DNA of 11,159 bases. It comes from Planctomycetaceae bacterium UBA6894 (GTDB lineage: Bacteria > Planctomycetota > Planctomycetia > Gemmatales > Gemmataceae). Both the position numbers and the translations under genes were made by a program. Every line of letters starts with the position of its first letter. Position 1 is the first letter of the stretch. The notes beneath the pieces were generated by a model. That model saw nothing but the letters and a program-made list of their open reading frames with translations, was not told the origin of the DNA and ran no database searches. The DNA is taken from contig DKBS01000151.1 of assembly GCA_002451275.1 (NCBI GenBank), forward strand, positions 9,594 to 20,752. The letters are read 5' to 3'. Below are positions 1 through 6,810 of this stretch, in pieces.

Positions 1-469
1 GCTCCCCCTCCAGGGCACCAGCGGCCTCGTGGAAGTTTTTCCAGCGTTCCAGGTGGTCTTCCCCAGGAGCCGGGTCGGCGGGAGAGGGGATCCTCGCCCC
101 ATCGCCGTTCGCCTCCCCGAACTCGCCGAGGGCCAGGTTCCGGCCGTGGCCGAGGGCACCCTGGTAATGGCGATTCAGGTCGATCAGTTCGCGCCGGATA
201 TGTTCGGCCGCCAGGTGAAAGAACCCCCGCGTGTCCGCAGGTCGAAGTTTTTGCAGGGTCCGTAGCAGCCGCATCAGTGCGTTTTGCAGCACATCGCCGG
301 TCTCCTCCCAGCCACGGACGCCGTGGAAGGACCGCAGCATGGAGCGGGTCAACCGCTCCACACGGCCCATGATCCGGCGCAACAGTTCGTCCCGCGCCGG
401 GGCGTCGCCGGCCTGGATGCGGTCCACCAGATGGTGGAGGGACTGCGTGCGAAGGGCGTTTGCATCCAT
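1..469 (-). CDS. ECF-type RNA polymerase sigma factor, 3' end cut off by the window edge
   Basis: An open minus-strand frame starts at ATG 469 and runs off position 1 without a stop, giving 156 codons. The product begins MDANALRTQSLHHLVDRIQA. Residues 54-70 (WEETGDVLQNALMRLLR) are a sigma-70 region 2 core, with the acidic-DVLQ motif that contacts core polymerase and the -10 element. Residues 83-97 (FFHLAAEHIRRELID) form the following helix, which carries the RRELID-type motif typical of planctomycete ECF factors. After about residue 105 comes the flexible linker; region 4 would lie beyond the window. A GGGAGAAAG ribosome site at 481-489 sits 11 nt upstream. ECF factors redirect RNA polymerase to specific stress or envelope promoters; the target set is not visible here. 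The family call is firm; the phylum hint is an inference from the motif pattern. Confidence 0.88.
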   Translation of the reverse strand, partial: MDANALRTQSLHHLVDRIQAGDAPARDELLRRIMGRVERLTRSMLRSFHGVRGWEETGDVLQNALMRLLRTLQKLRPADTRGFFHLAAEHIRRELIDLNRHYQGALGHGRNLALGEFGEANGDGARIPSPADPAPGEDHLERWKNFHEAAGALEGE

Positions 470-765
470 GGCTCTGCGCGCTTTCTCCCAAAAACGGGCA
501 GGTGGACCCCCCAGCGGCCAGGGGACTCATCCAGCCTGACCCGTGTCCGTGGCCGTTTTCCAGTTTACGGTCTTTTGCCTCCGGAATACATGGTCGGAAA
601 TCCGCCTGGGGCCAAGGCATTGGGAGAAGGGGCGCCCGGGCATGGCCTGAATTCCAGGTCTGCCCGTAAGGTTTTGCCCTCTCGTCCGCTGCATAGGGGA
701 GGGGAGCTGGTTTTGTGTCCGTTGCCAGCGATCCGGCTGCAAACCCTTCTTGACGGAGAATGGTC
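470..765. other. Divergent intergenic region, no gene seen
   Basis: These 296 bases separate the leftward sigma factor gene from the rightward membrane protein gene, so promoters for both should lie here. I could not identify convincing -35/-10 boxes. One imperfect hairpin can be drawn at 638-665 (GGGCA/TGCCC outer stem, CCTG/CAGG inner stem, AATTC loop). It is not followed by a T-run, so it is not a classical terminator. Short open frames cross the region on both strands, but they have no ribosome site and no recognisable product. Confidence 0.5.
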
Positions 766-1926
766 ATGCCCGAGGAGAGCAGCCTGGTGGTGGAAACCAC
801 GGCGGTGGGCGAAACCGTGGTCGGGCCGCCGGGTTCCGGCCTAAGTTGGCTGGTCCCTGCGGCCCTGGTGCTGCCGGTGATCACCGGCACGGTCCTCCTG
901 TTTGTCAAGGACCCCACCCTCATCGGATACCTGACCTATGCCACGCTGGGCTTCACCGCCCTGTGCCTGGCTTTGGACCGGTGGTTACGGCCGGTGCCCA
1001 ACCCGGGAAGTCTGGACAAATACCCGGTGGCGCTTTTCCTGGTGATGGTGGCCGTCTGGGTGGTGGCTTTCCCTGCCGCGTTCTTCAGCAGGCAACCGGG
1101 CCGCCGAAACCCGCTGGGTTGGATCTCGATCTTGGTGGCGGTCTTTTTTGTGGCCTGCATGACTGTGCCGAAACTGTTGGAGGAATACGCGGGCCTGTCC
1201 TGCGACCATCCCAAGGTGCAGGCCATTGTCTCGGATCTGGTGCGGCAACAACCCTTCGCTTGGGGCATCCAACAGTTCCGGTCCTTTGGCGAGATCGGTC
1301 ACGATCCCTCGACGGGAAGCTGCAAGGGATGGTGCGAGGTTGTCACGCGCGAGGGGACCTTCGAGGTCTTTTTCACCCTGGAAGCCGACCCGCAAAGCTG
1401 GTGGGCCCAACGCGTCCGGCTTCTCGGCATCGGGCCGCTCCCGTGCGGCAACCCGGTGGTCCTGCGGGCGGCGAAGCAGATACTCCAGCAAAACCCCCAG
1501 ACCTCCGGCCTGAAATCCCTGACCGAGGTGCGGGAAATTTCGCACGACCCCGCGAACAGGGTGCGCCTCGGGCGGGGCATCGCTGTCACTCCCCGGGGCA
1601 GGATCCCGGTGCGGATCAAGGTTGCCGGGAACGAGGATGCAACGCTGGATTATCTGGTGATGGCGGGGCCCGAGATCCTGCCGCACTGCGCCAGCCAGGC
1701 GGTTCGGGACACCGTGGCCACCCTGTTGCACGGGATGGGTCCCGCGGGGGAACCCCCCACCATCGAGAGAATCGAGGAATTGGACGGTGCCGTGCCAGGT
1801 GAACGCAGGCTGGGGGAATGCGTTTACAGGGCGAACGGCGAGGTCCAGCAACTCCGTTTCCTGGTGGAGTGGGCCAGCCCCCTCGCGCTGGAATACACGG
1901 TTCGCCTCGTGGCACTGCCCGATTGA
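766..1926 (+). CDS. Four-TM membrane protein with three C-terminal repeat domains, function unknown
   Basis: I do not recognise a named family. The product has 386 residues. The start at 766 is preferred over the in-frame ATG at 760 because GGAG at 755-758 lies 7 nt before it and only 1 nt before the other. Four hydrophobic segments lie at about residues 29-47, 51-70, 86-106 and 117-133, so the N-terminal third is a membrane anchor. The remaining 240 residues read as three successive units of about 75 residues starting near 146, 227 and 308. Each opens with Cys (CDHPKVQ, CGNPVVL, CASQAVR), then a helix, then an acidic (V/I)xEI- or IEEL-type strand, a Gly-rich turn and two strands. Units 1 and 3 end in a VRLL/VRLV strand. 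No enzyme motif is visible. It may be an envelope protein with a soluble repeat domain. It is followed by a 250-bp gap before the permease. Confidence 0.7.
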   Translation: MPEESSLVVETTAVGETVVGPPGSGLSWLVPAALVLPVITGTVLLFVKDPTLIGYLTYATLGFTALCLALDRWLRPVPNPGSLDKYPVALFLVMVAVWVVAFPAAFFSRQPGRRNPLGWISILVAVFFVACMTVPKLLEEYAGLSCDHPKVQAIVSDLVRQQPFAWGIQQFRSFGEIGHDPSTGSCKGWCEVVTREGTFEVFFTLEADPQSWWAQRVRLLGIGPLPCGNPVVLRAAKQILQQNPQTSGLKSLTEVREISHDPANRVRLGRGIAVTPRGRIPVRIKVAGNEDATLDYLVMAGPEILPHCASQAVRDTVATLLHGMGPAGEPPTIERIEELDGAVPGERRLGECVYRANGEVQQLRFLVEWASPLALEYTVRLVALPD

Positions 1927-2104
1927 CGCCACCCGCACGGTGGTCGCTGTTTCCCTATCGGTGGGGCCTGCGGCCAACCCATTGGTCACCTTTTCCCAAC
2001 CTATCCGCTCCACCCCCGCCCTGTCGCCCGGCGGGCCCCGTGTCCGGTCGGGCCGGCCCCTTCCGTATGGCTGGGTAGGACGCGCCGGCGGGTACGCCGC
2101 ATTC

Positions 2105-2135
2105 CCCCCCTGGGTGGCCTGGCCAAACAGGGGGG
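2105..2135 (+). other. GC-rich hairpin upstream of the permease
   Basis: CCCCCCTG at 2105-2112 pairs perfectly with CAGGGGGG at 2128-2135 across a 15-nt loop that itself contains two GGCC palindromes. The hairpin ends 27 bases before the GGGGAGGAGA ribosome site of the permease gene. No T-run follows, so it is unlikely to be an intrinsic terminator for the upstream membrane-protein gene. It could affect mRNA stability or translation of the permease, or be incidental in GC-rich DNA. The rest of 1927-2170 shows no gene. Confidence 0.35.
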
Positions 2136-2176
2136 CACATTCCGGTCCGGCATCACATCTGGGGAGGAGAATGCTG

Positions 2177-2896
2177 ATGGAATCAGGCAGCCGGGACTCG
2201 TCCGCCCTCAAAAACCCGCTGCATGTGCTGGACATCTGGGCCCTGGGTGTGGGCATTGTGGTGTGTGGTCAGTATTTCGGCTGGAACGCCGGCCTGCAGG
2301 GTGGCGGCCCGGCGGGAATGCTGCTCGCCTCTTTGATCATCTGCCTGCTGTTCCTTGCCTGGGTGTTGACCCTGTCTGAATTGGCGGTGGCGATGCCACG
2401 CGCAGGCGGTCCGCTCGAGTACGGGCTCCGGGCGGGGGGCCCCTGGCTGGGTTTCCTGATGGCCTGGTCGATGCTGCTGGAATGCCTGTTCGGCATGATC
2501 GCGACCGCGCTGGCGACCGCCTGGTATGTGGCATTCCTGTGCGATCCTGCCGAACCGGACTCCTCCATCGTGGCGTGGGCCGGTTTGGGGACGGTCTCTG
2601 TCTTCCTCATCCTTCAGGCATGGGGCGTACGGGAGCAATCCCGTGCCCTGATCCTGGTGACTTACGCCGCGCTGGGCGGGCTGGTGGTCTACTGGCTGGT
2701 GGCGGGGCAAAACTTCGCGTGGGAGCGTGCCTGGCCGCCGGGCAACCTGCTGGCCGGAAAGGGCTGGAAGGCCGTTCCGGACGCGGCTCCCTACGCACTG
2801 TGGTGGCTCATCATCATCGAGGGTGTCGCCCTCGCCGCCGAGGAAACCCGTGAACCCCACCGTTCCATCCCCCGGGCTTCGTGTGGGCGATGTTGA
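2177..2896 (+). CDS. APC-family permease resembling ethanolamine permease, N-terminal part (frameshifted)
   Basis: This is the first part of an amino acid-polyamine-organocation permease, a membrane transporter with alternating helices. Start ATG 2177 is 9 nt after GGAGG (2163-2167); ATG 2171 is possible but too close to it. Helix 1 carries LGVGIVVCGQYFGWNAGL, close to the substrate-site GVG..ISG.YFGWN pattern of ethanolamine permeases. Next come a helix 2-3 segment with SELAVAMPRAGGPLEYGLRA and several further helices. IEGVALAAEETREPHRSIPR ends at residue 233, a highly conserved APC loop. After it the frame reads ASCGRC and stops. The expected next residues, GFVWAML, continue in the adjacent frame (next entry), so homology breaks at 2874-2876. 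The substrate is inferred from similarity; other amines or amino acids are possible. No ethanolamine ammonia-lyase gene is in the window to support it. Confidence 0.8.
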   Translation: MESGSRDSSALKNPLHVLDIWALGVGIVVCGQYFGWNAGLQGGGPAGMLLASLIICLLFLAWVLTLSELAVAMPRAGGPLEYGLRAGGPWLGFLMAWSMLLECLFGMIATALATAWYVAFLCDPAEPDSSIVAWAGLGTVSVFLILQAWGVREQSRALILVTYAALGGLVVYWLVAGQNFAWERAWPPGNLLAGKGWKAVPDAAPYALWWLIIIEGVALAAEETREPHRSIPRASCGRC

Positions 2897-3819
2897 CGGT
2901 GACCCTGATGGTGCTCCTGACCCTCGGCCTGACCGCCGGTGCCGTGGACTGGCGGGGTGTCACCGGGGACTACCCGCTCGCCAAGGTGGTCCAGGAGGTG
3001 ACGGGCGGCCAACCCGGCTGGCTGGTGCCCCTCTTTGGAACCATCGCGATTTTCGGCCTCATCGCCAGCTACCACGGTCTGCTGTTCAGCACCAGCCGGC
3101 AGGTGTTCGCCTTGGGCCGGGCCGGTTACCTGCCCGGATGGCTGGGCGCCATCCACCCGACACGCGGCACGCCGCTGCCGGCGCTTCTGGCGTGCAGCCT
3201 GGTTGCGGCGGGCTTTGTGATTGCCAGTGTTTGGTTCCGGGAGGCCATCCTGGTCGCGATCCTGGTGGCGGGGCTGGCCTCGCTGGTCGGCTACCTGCTG
3301 GCCATGGTGTCGCTACTGCGGTTGCGCCGTTTGGAGCCGGGTCTCTTCGGGTCCTACCAGGCACCGCTGGGCCGTCTGTTGCCGGTCACGGTGATCCTGC
3401 TTTCGGGATCGGTGATCCTGGTGTACCCGGCAATCGACCAGGGCGGCAAGGTGCTGCTGCTGGGTTTGGCCCTGTACGGGTTAGGGCTGGGCTACTTCTT
3501 TTTCCGCAGGAGGGGGATTGGGGTGTCGCTGCAGCCGACCCCGGTTCTGTCCACCCGGGGAAGGGAGCCACCTGGAACCCGCTCGGCCAGGCCCCTGTTG
3601 GACGGTATCGCCGGTGTCAGCCTGCTGCTTGCCCTGCTGGCGGTGGGGTGGATCGGCCTGACCGCCTACCAGCCCACCTGGCTTCGTCTGGCCTCGGAGG
3701 AGGTGGAAATACGGGTCTGCCTGATCCTGATCGGTTCCGCGCTCGCCCTGACCTGCTGGGTGGCCATTGCCCACACATGGCGGCGAGGCACATCCGGGCA
3801 GCAGGGAAAGGGTGATTGA
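2881..3819 (+). CDS. APC-family permease resembling ethanolamine permease, C-terminal part (frameshifted)
   Basis: This is the continuation of the preceding gene in the -1 frame. Adding one G to the GGG at 2874-2876 turns IPR-ASCGRC into IPR-GFVWAML and gives one 547-residue permease. The GTG at 2881 and the ATG at 2890 are merely the first start-like codons in this frame. No ribosome site precedes them, so this is not an independent gene. Residues 59-78 (GLIASYHGLLFSTSRQVFAL) and AGYLPGWLGAIHPTRGTPLP are the hallmark helix-8 and loop motifs of ethanolamine-type APC permeases. Hydrophobic helices follow at about 101-120, 122-146, 166-183 and 190-207. Residues 215-312 then form an extra tail with two more helices (241-262, 278-298) that usual family members seem to lack. 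It ends 2 nt before the MOSC gene. Confidence 0.8.
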   Translation: MWAMLTVTLMVLLTLGLTAGAVDWRGVTGDYPLAKVVQEVTGGQPGWLVPLFGTIAIFGLIASYHGLLFSTSRQVFALGRAGYLPGWLGAIHPTRGTPLPALLACSLVAAGFVIASVWFREAILVAILVAGLASLVGYLLAMVSLLRLRRLEPGLFGSYQAPLGRLLPVTVILLSGSVILVYPAIDQGGKVLLLGLALYGLGLGYFFFRRRGIGVSLQPTPVLSTRGREPPGTRSARPLLDGIAGVSLLLALLAVGWIGLTAYQPTWLRLASEEVEIRVCLILIGSALALTCWVAIAHTWRRGTSGQQGKGD

Positions 3820-3821
3820 CG

Positions 3822-4649
3822 ATGGAGGGCGGACTTGTCGGTACGGTGGCTGAAATCTGTCGCTATCCGGTCAAATCCATGGGCGGGGAATTGTTGCCCT
3901 CGTGCGAGGTCGGCGGCCAAGGGCTGCTGGCCGACCGAGCCTACGCCCTGGTGGATGACCAGCAGGGTATGGACGGTCTCGTGGGCAGCGCGAAGCATCC
4001 ACGCCGTTGGCCCGGTCTCCTGGAATGGCGCGCACTCTTCACGGAAACGCCCAAAGTCGGCTTGCCGCCGCCACCTGTCCGGCTGGTGATGCCGGACGGT
4101 CGCGTGCTGGCGGATCCCGGCGCCCACGCTAGCCACCTGTCCGCCTTCTTCGGACGGCCCGTGTGCCTGAGCAGCCGGCCGCCTGACCGGCCGATGCTCC
4201 AGCAGTTTCACACGGGTGCGGAGGGGCGTGCCCCCGGCCGCCTGACGCGGGAGCCCATGCCCGCGGGGACTTTCTTCGATCTTGCCCGGATCAACCTGCT
4301 GTTCTCCTCGACCCTGGACCGATTGTCCGGGGCCCACCCCGGCGGCCGGTTCACGGTGGCCAGATTCCGGCCCAATATCGTGGTGACATCCCCGGGGGCA
4401 CCGGGTGATTTGCCCGAAGCCGGCTGGGCGGGAAAAACCCTAGCGATTGGCAACAGCCTGGTGATACGGGTCGATTCCCCCTGCCGCCGGTGCGTGATGA
4501 CCACCCTGGCACAGGCGGATTTGCCCCAGGATCCGGGCATCCTGCGAACGATCACCCGGGTGAATCAGGGCCATGCGGGGCTCAACGCGTCGGTGGTCCG
4601 GTCCGGTGTCATCGAGGTGGGCGATGCGGTCAAATGCCCGGAATGGTGA
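3822..4649 (+). CDS. MOSC-domain protein (YcbX/mARC-like)
   Basis: The product has 275 residues and starts at ATG 3822, 2 nt after the permease stop, with AAGGG at 3808-3812 as ribosome site. A TTG at 3816 is in frame but overlaps the permease stop. An N-terminal MOSC beta-barrel domain is shown by EICRYPVKSMGGELL near residues 10-25 and GLLADRAYALVD near 34-45. The C-terminal MOSC domain has FDLARINLL, RFTVARFRPNIVV and SPCRRCVMTTLAQ. Cys 224 of the RRC motif matches the invariant cysteine that in this family handles sulfur or ligates molybdenum. Relatives include YcbX and mARC, which act with the molybdenum cofactor in reductive detoxification of N-hydroxylated compounds. This protein lacks the C-terminal 2Fe-2S domain of YcbX, so a separate electron donor would be needed. 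The tight spacing suggests co-transcription with the permease, but no shared pathway is evident. Confidence 0.88.
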   Translation: MEGGLVGTVAEICRYPVKSMGGELLPSCEVGGQGLLADRAYALVDDQQGMDGLVGSAKHPRRWPGLLEWRALFTETPKVGLPPPPVRLVMPDGRVLADPGAHASHLSAFFGRPVCLSSRPPDRPMLQQFHTGAEGRAPGRLTREPMPAGTFFDLARINLLFSSTLDRLSGAHPGGRFTVARFRPNIVVTSPGAPGDLPEAGWAGKTLAIGNSLVIRVDSPCRRCVMTTLAQADLPQDPGILRTITRVNQGHAGLNASVVRSGVIEVGDAVKCPEW

Positions 4650-4788
4650 AAGCCCCCCCCTGACAGGCTTGGGAGACTGGAAGTAAAATTTAAAGGGGAT
4701 ATTCTTTAACCGCATTCGGCAAAAGCTTGCGCGGAAGAAGCAAGACCCTGGCATCCGTGCGAGGCGTTTCTGACACGGTGGAGGCGGC

Positions 4789-5865
4789 ATGGTCATGGGC
4801 ATGGAATCAGACCGACAGCATCCCGAATTCGGCAGGTTGACCGAAACGCGGGCGGGCGATCCCCTGGGGACCTATGCGGTCTGGGCCTCGAAGCCTGCTC
4901 CGCCAGTCAGCGGACTGGCCTGGATGCAGTCCTTCCCCACGCGCAGGGAGAAGCTGAGCATCGGCCTGGAGACCGATTTAAACTGGTACGCCTTTGACTT
5001 CACAGCCTGCATGATTAAGGGGATCTGCGACCTGGCACCCGTGCGTGAGGCCCTTCGGGGCGAGGGGGTATTCCCCGTGTCGGCCCGGGTGGACAACTCG
5101 GGACCCTACGCCATGGCCTCGATCTGGCTGAACACGATCAGGGACAGCGTGTGCGGCCGGTACCATGAGGTAGTGGTCAGCTTCGATGCCAGCCGGTCCG
5201 TCGAGGACGCCCTCGCCTGCCATGCGAGCGGGCGCTGGGCATCTTGGGCCATCCTGTACAACCATTTTGGCCCATCCGCCTGCGACTGCCAGTTTCTGCA
5301 CTCGCTGTGGATCGACAGCCCCGTATCCATCGCCTGGGGCAGGGAAATGCAAGCGTTTCCCAAACACCCGCTGCCGACACAAACTTCCATCCTGGATGGG
5401 GCCAGTGAATTGTCCTTCGATATCGGGTGGCCGGGTGGCAGAACCGTCCTGCGCGGGCGGATCGGCAAAAACTTTGGCCTGGGTGGTCTGTTGCGCGAGA
5501 GCCTGGCCCTGCTCATGACCCAAAGGTGGGCCGGGATGGGCAGCTTCCTGCTGGGGGATTCCATGGCGGTTCCGTTGCGCATGCCCGCGAAAACAGCCGA
5601 GCAAAATGGCAGGGGATGCGATTACCTGGCCAATTTGTGGAAGGGGATCCATCCCATGGCGGTGCAGGTCTGGCCATGGGGGCCGCAGGATGAGTTGTTT
5701 CTGGGGGATGCCCGGGAGGAGACCGGCTGCGAGGCCCACCAGGCGCACCTGCTTCTCAAACAGGCGAATTTCCGCCCGCTGACGATCATTTACGCGCCGA
5801 GATCGGCGGCGTTTGTGGAAACCCCGGACCAGCCCGCTGGTCATCCCGTCAAGGGATTGGGATAG
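4789..5865 (+). CDS. Acetoacetate decarboxylase-superfamily protein
   Basis: The product has 358 residues. Three in-frame ATGs lie at 4789, 4795 and 4801; GGAGG at 4780-4784 sits 4, 10 or 16 nt before them, so 4789 or 4795 is likely. The family call rests on residues 179-195, VSIAWGREMQAFPKHPL. This matches the GRE-x3-4-(F/Y)PKK signature of acetoacetate decarboxylases, in which the first lysine forms the Schiff base with the keto substrate. Residues 123-132 (GRYHEVVVSF) fit the strand with the conserved (Y/H)xE glutamate. Here the second lysine of the PKK pair, which lowers the pKa of the nucleophile in the Clostridium enzyme, is replaced by His 193. The protein is longer than the usual 240-280 residues, with an N-terminal addition. 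It may be an aldolase- or dehydratase-like member, not a true acetoacetate decarboxylase. The 139-bp upstream gap holds an AT-rich patch (4681-4707) that could contain its promoter. Confidence 0.72.
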   Translation: MVMGMESDRQHPEFGRLTETRAGDPLGTYAVWASKPAPPVSGLAWMQSFPTRREKLSIGLETDLNWYAFDFTACMIKGICDLAPVREALRGEGVFPVSARVDNSGPYAMASIWLNTIRDSVCGRYHEVVVSFDASRSVEDALACHASGRWASWAILYNHFGPSACDCQFLHSLWIDSPVSIAWGREMQAFPKHPLPTQTSILDGASELSFDIGWPGGRTVLRGRIGKNFGLGGLLRESLALLMTQRWAGMGSFLLGDSMAVPLRMPAKTAEQNGRGCDYLANLWKGIHPMAVQVWPWGPQDELFLGDAREETGCEAHQAHLLLKQANFRPLTIIYAPRSAAFVETPDQPAGHPVKGLG

Positions 5866-6105
5866 CCTGTTGGCTGAACCAGGCCCGTTTGATATCAGGA
5901 TTCACGGTAGGGACCATGGCCCTCGGTCATCCAGATTGCAAACAGGATAATGCCCGGCCGTGGCGTCGCCCTCTAGGAAATGGGATGATCGGGCCCATGC
6001 ATTGGAAGCCCTTCGGTTCACCGGCAAAGAATTCACCGGACTGAAGGGGCCCGACTTCTGGCGCAATCGACCCGTATTCCCTGACCGCTCCGGAGCAGTC
6101 CTCCC

Positions 6106-6606
6106 ATGTCGATCGCCGTGCTCGTCACTGGGGGGACCTTCGACAAAGAATACAACGAGCTCGACGGCACGCTTTTCTTCCGGGAGCCGCATGTCGGGCA
6201 GATGCTGGCCCAGGGCCGGTGCCGGCTGCCGGTCCGCATCGATGTGGTCATGATGAAGGACAGCCTGGAGATGACCGGGGAGGACCGGACCCGCATCCTC
6301 GAGGCCTGCATCGCCTGTCCGGAGGCCCGGATCGTCATCACCCATGGCACCGACACCATGGAGGACACAGCGCAGTTTCTGGCTGGGCGGGTTGGGGACA
6401 AGACGGTGGTGTTGACCGGCGCGATGGTCCCCTACACCTTCGGGAGCTCCGACGGGCTGTTCAACCTGGGCAGCGCGCTGTCCTTCGCGCAGGTCCTTTC
6501 CCCCGGGGTTTACCTGGCGATGAACGGGCACTGCTTCCGAGCCGGGGAAGTTTTTAAGGACAAGGCGCAGGGTATATTTCGCGCCAGGCCGAACGGGAAT
6601 GGTTGA
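6106..6606 (+). CDS. Short asparaginase-like protein (catalytic domain only)
   Basis: The 166-residue product matches only the N-terminal catalytic domain of type I/II L-asparaginases (about 330 residues). VTGGTFDKEYN near residues 7-17 carries the first nucleophilic threonine (T11). KDSLEM near 51-56 holds the substrate-binding serine. HGTDTMEDTA (80-89) holds the second catalytic Thr-Asp pair (T82, D83). TGAMVPY (104-110) is the next conserved strand. MNGHCFRAGEVFKDK (139-153) places Lys 151 where the catalytic lysine is expected. So the full catalytic set is kept while the C-terminal dimer domain is absent. A family of stand-alone proteins of this size exists, so this is probably a complete gene and not a truncation. 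Substrate may be asparagine or another amide. GGAG at 6092-6095 lies 10 nt before the ATG. No signal peptide, so it is cytoplasmic. Confidence 0.87.
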   Translation: MSIAVLVTGGTFDKEYNELDGTLFFREPHVGQMLAQGRCRLPVRIDVVMMKDSLEMTGEDRTRILEACIACPEARIVITHGTDTMEDTAQFLAGRVGDKTVVLTGAMVPYTFGSSDGLFNLGSALSFAQVLSPGVYLAMNGHCFRAGEVFKDKAQGIFRARPNGNG

Positions 6607-6608
6607 GT

Positions 6609-6626
6609 CCCCTGTGTTGCCAGGGG
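6609..6626 (+). other. Small hairpin right after the asparaginase stop
   Basis: CCCCTG at 6609-6614 pairs perfectly with CAGGGG at 6621-6626 over a 6-nt loop. It begins 2 nt after the stop codon. No T-run follows, so it is at best a weak or Rho-assisted end of transcription, or a 3'-end stabiliser. The remaining bases up to 6810 show no gene I can support. Confidence 0.35.
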
Positions 6627-6810
6627 GTATCCCGGGAGCGACAGCGTAGAAGGCATTGCTCATCGACCCAATCGGTACAGGTCCGGTGGGCAGTACAGGC
6701 AGGACCGCCTTGGATGTAGCAGCGCGGTGTGGCGATCCCAGGGCTTGGGCCAGCAGTGAGGCGTCAGCATCCACCCAGGCTAAACCGCAACGCAGCAGGA
6801 AATTAACACC

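Noticed and set aside
985..2256. Long minus-strand open frame (423 codons) opposite the membrane protein
   Set aside because: It lies antisense to a gene with a ribosome site and clear membrane helices. Its translation is Arg/Pro/Gly-rich with no recognisable motif, as expected from the antisense of GC-rich coding DNA.
2870..2882. Programmed -1 ribosomal frameshift in the permease
   Set aside because: The CCCCCGGG sequence does not fit a good X-XXY-YYZ slippery heptamer, and I saw no clear stimulatory structure just downstream. A plain one-base indel is simpler.
4681..4707. Promoter in the AT-rich patch before the ADC-like gene
   Set aside because: TAAAAT and TATTCT are present, but no -35 element with acceptable spacing could be assigned, so it is mentioned only with the gene.
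6017..6039. Direct repeat TTCACCGG x2 upstream of the asparaginase
   Set aside because: Two 8-bp copies 15 bases apart are easily expected by chance, and there is no further support for an operator.
5902..6774. Minus-strand open frame of 290 codons opposite the asparaginase
   Set aside because: The plus strand carries an intact asparaginase catalytic domain here. The minus translation has no known motif and no ribosome site before its start.
6607..6810. Possible gene remnant between the asparaginase and the hydrolase
   Set aside because: All six frames were read; none gives a family motif, and open stretches in them lack ribosome sites.
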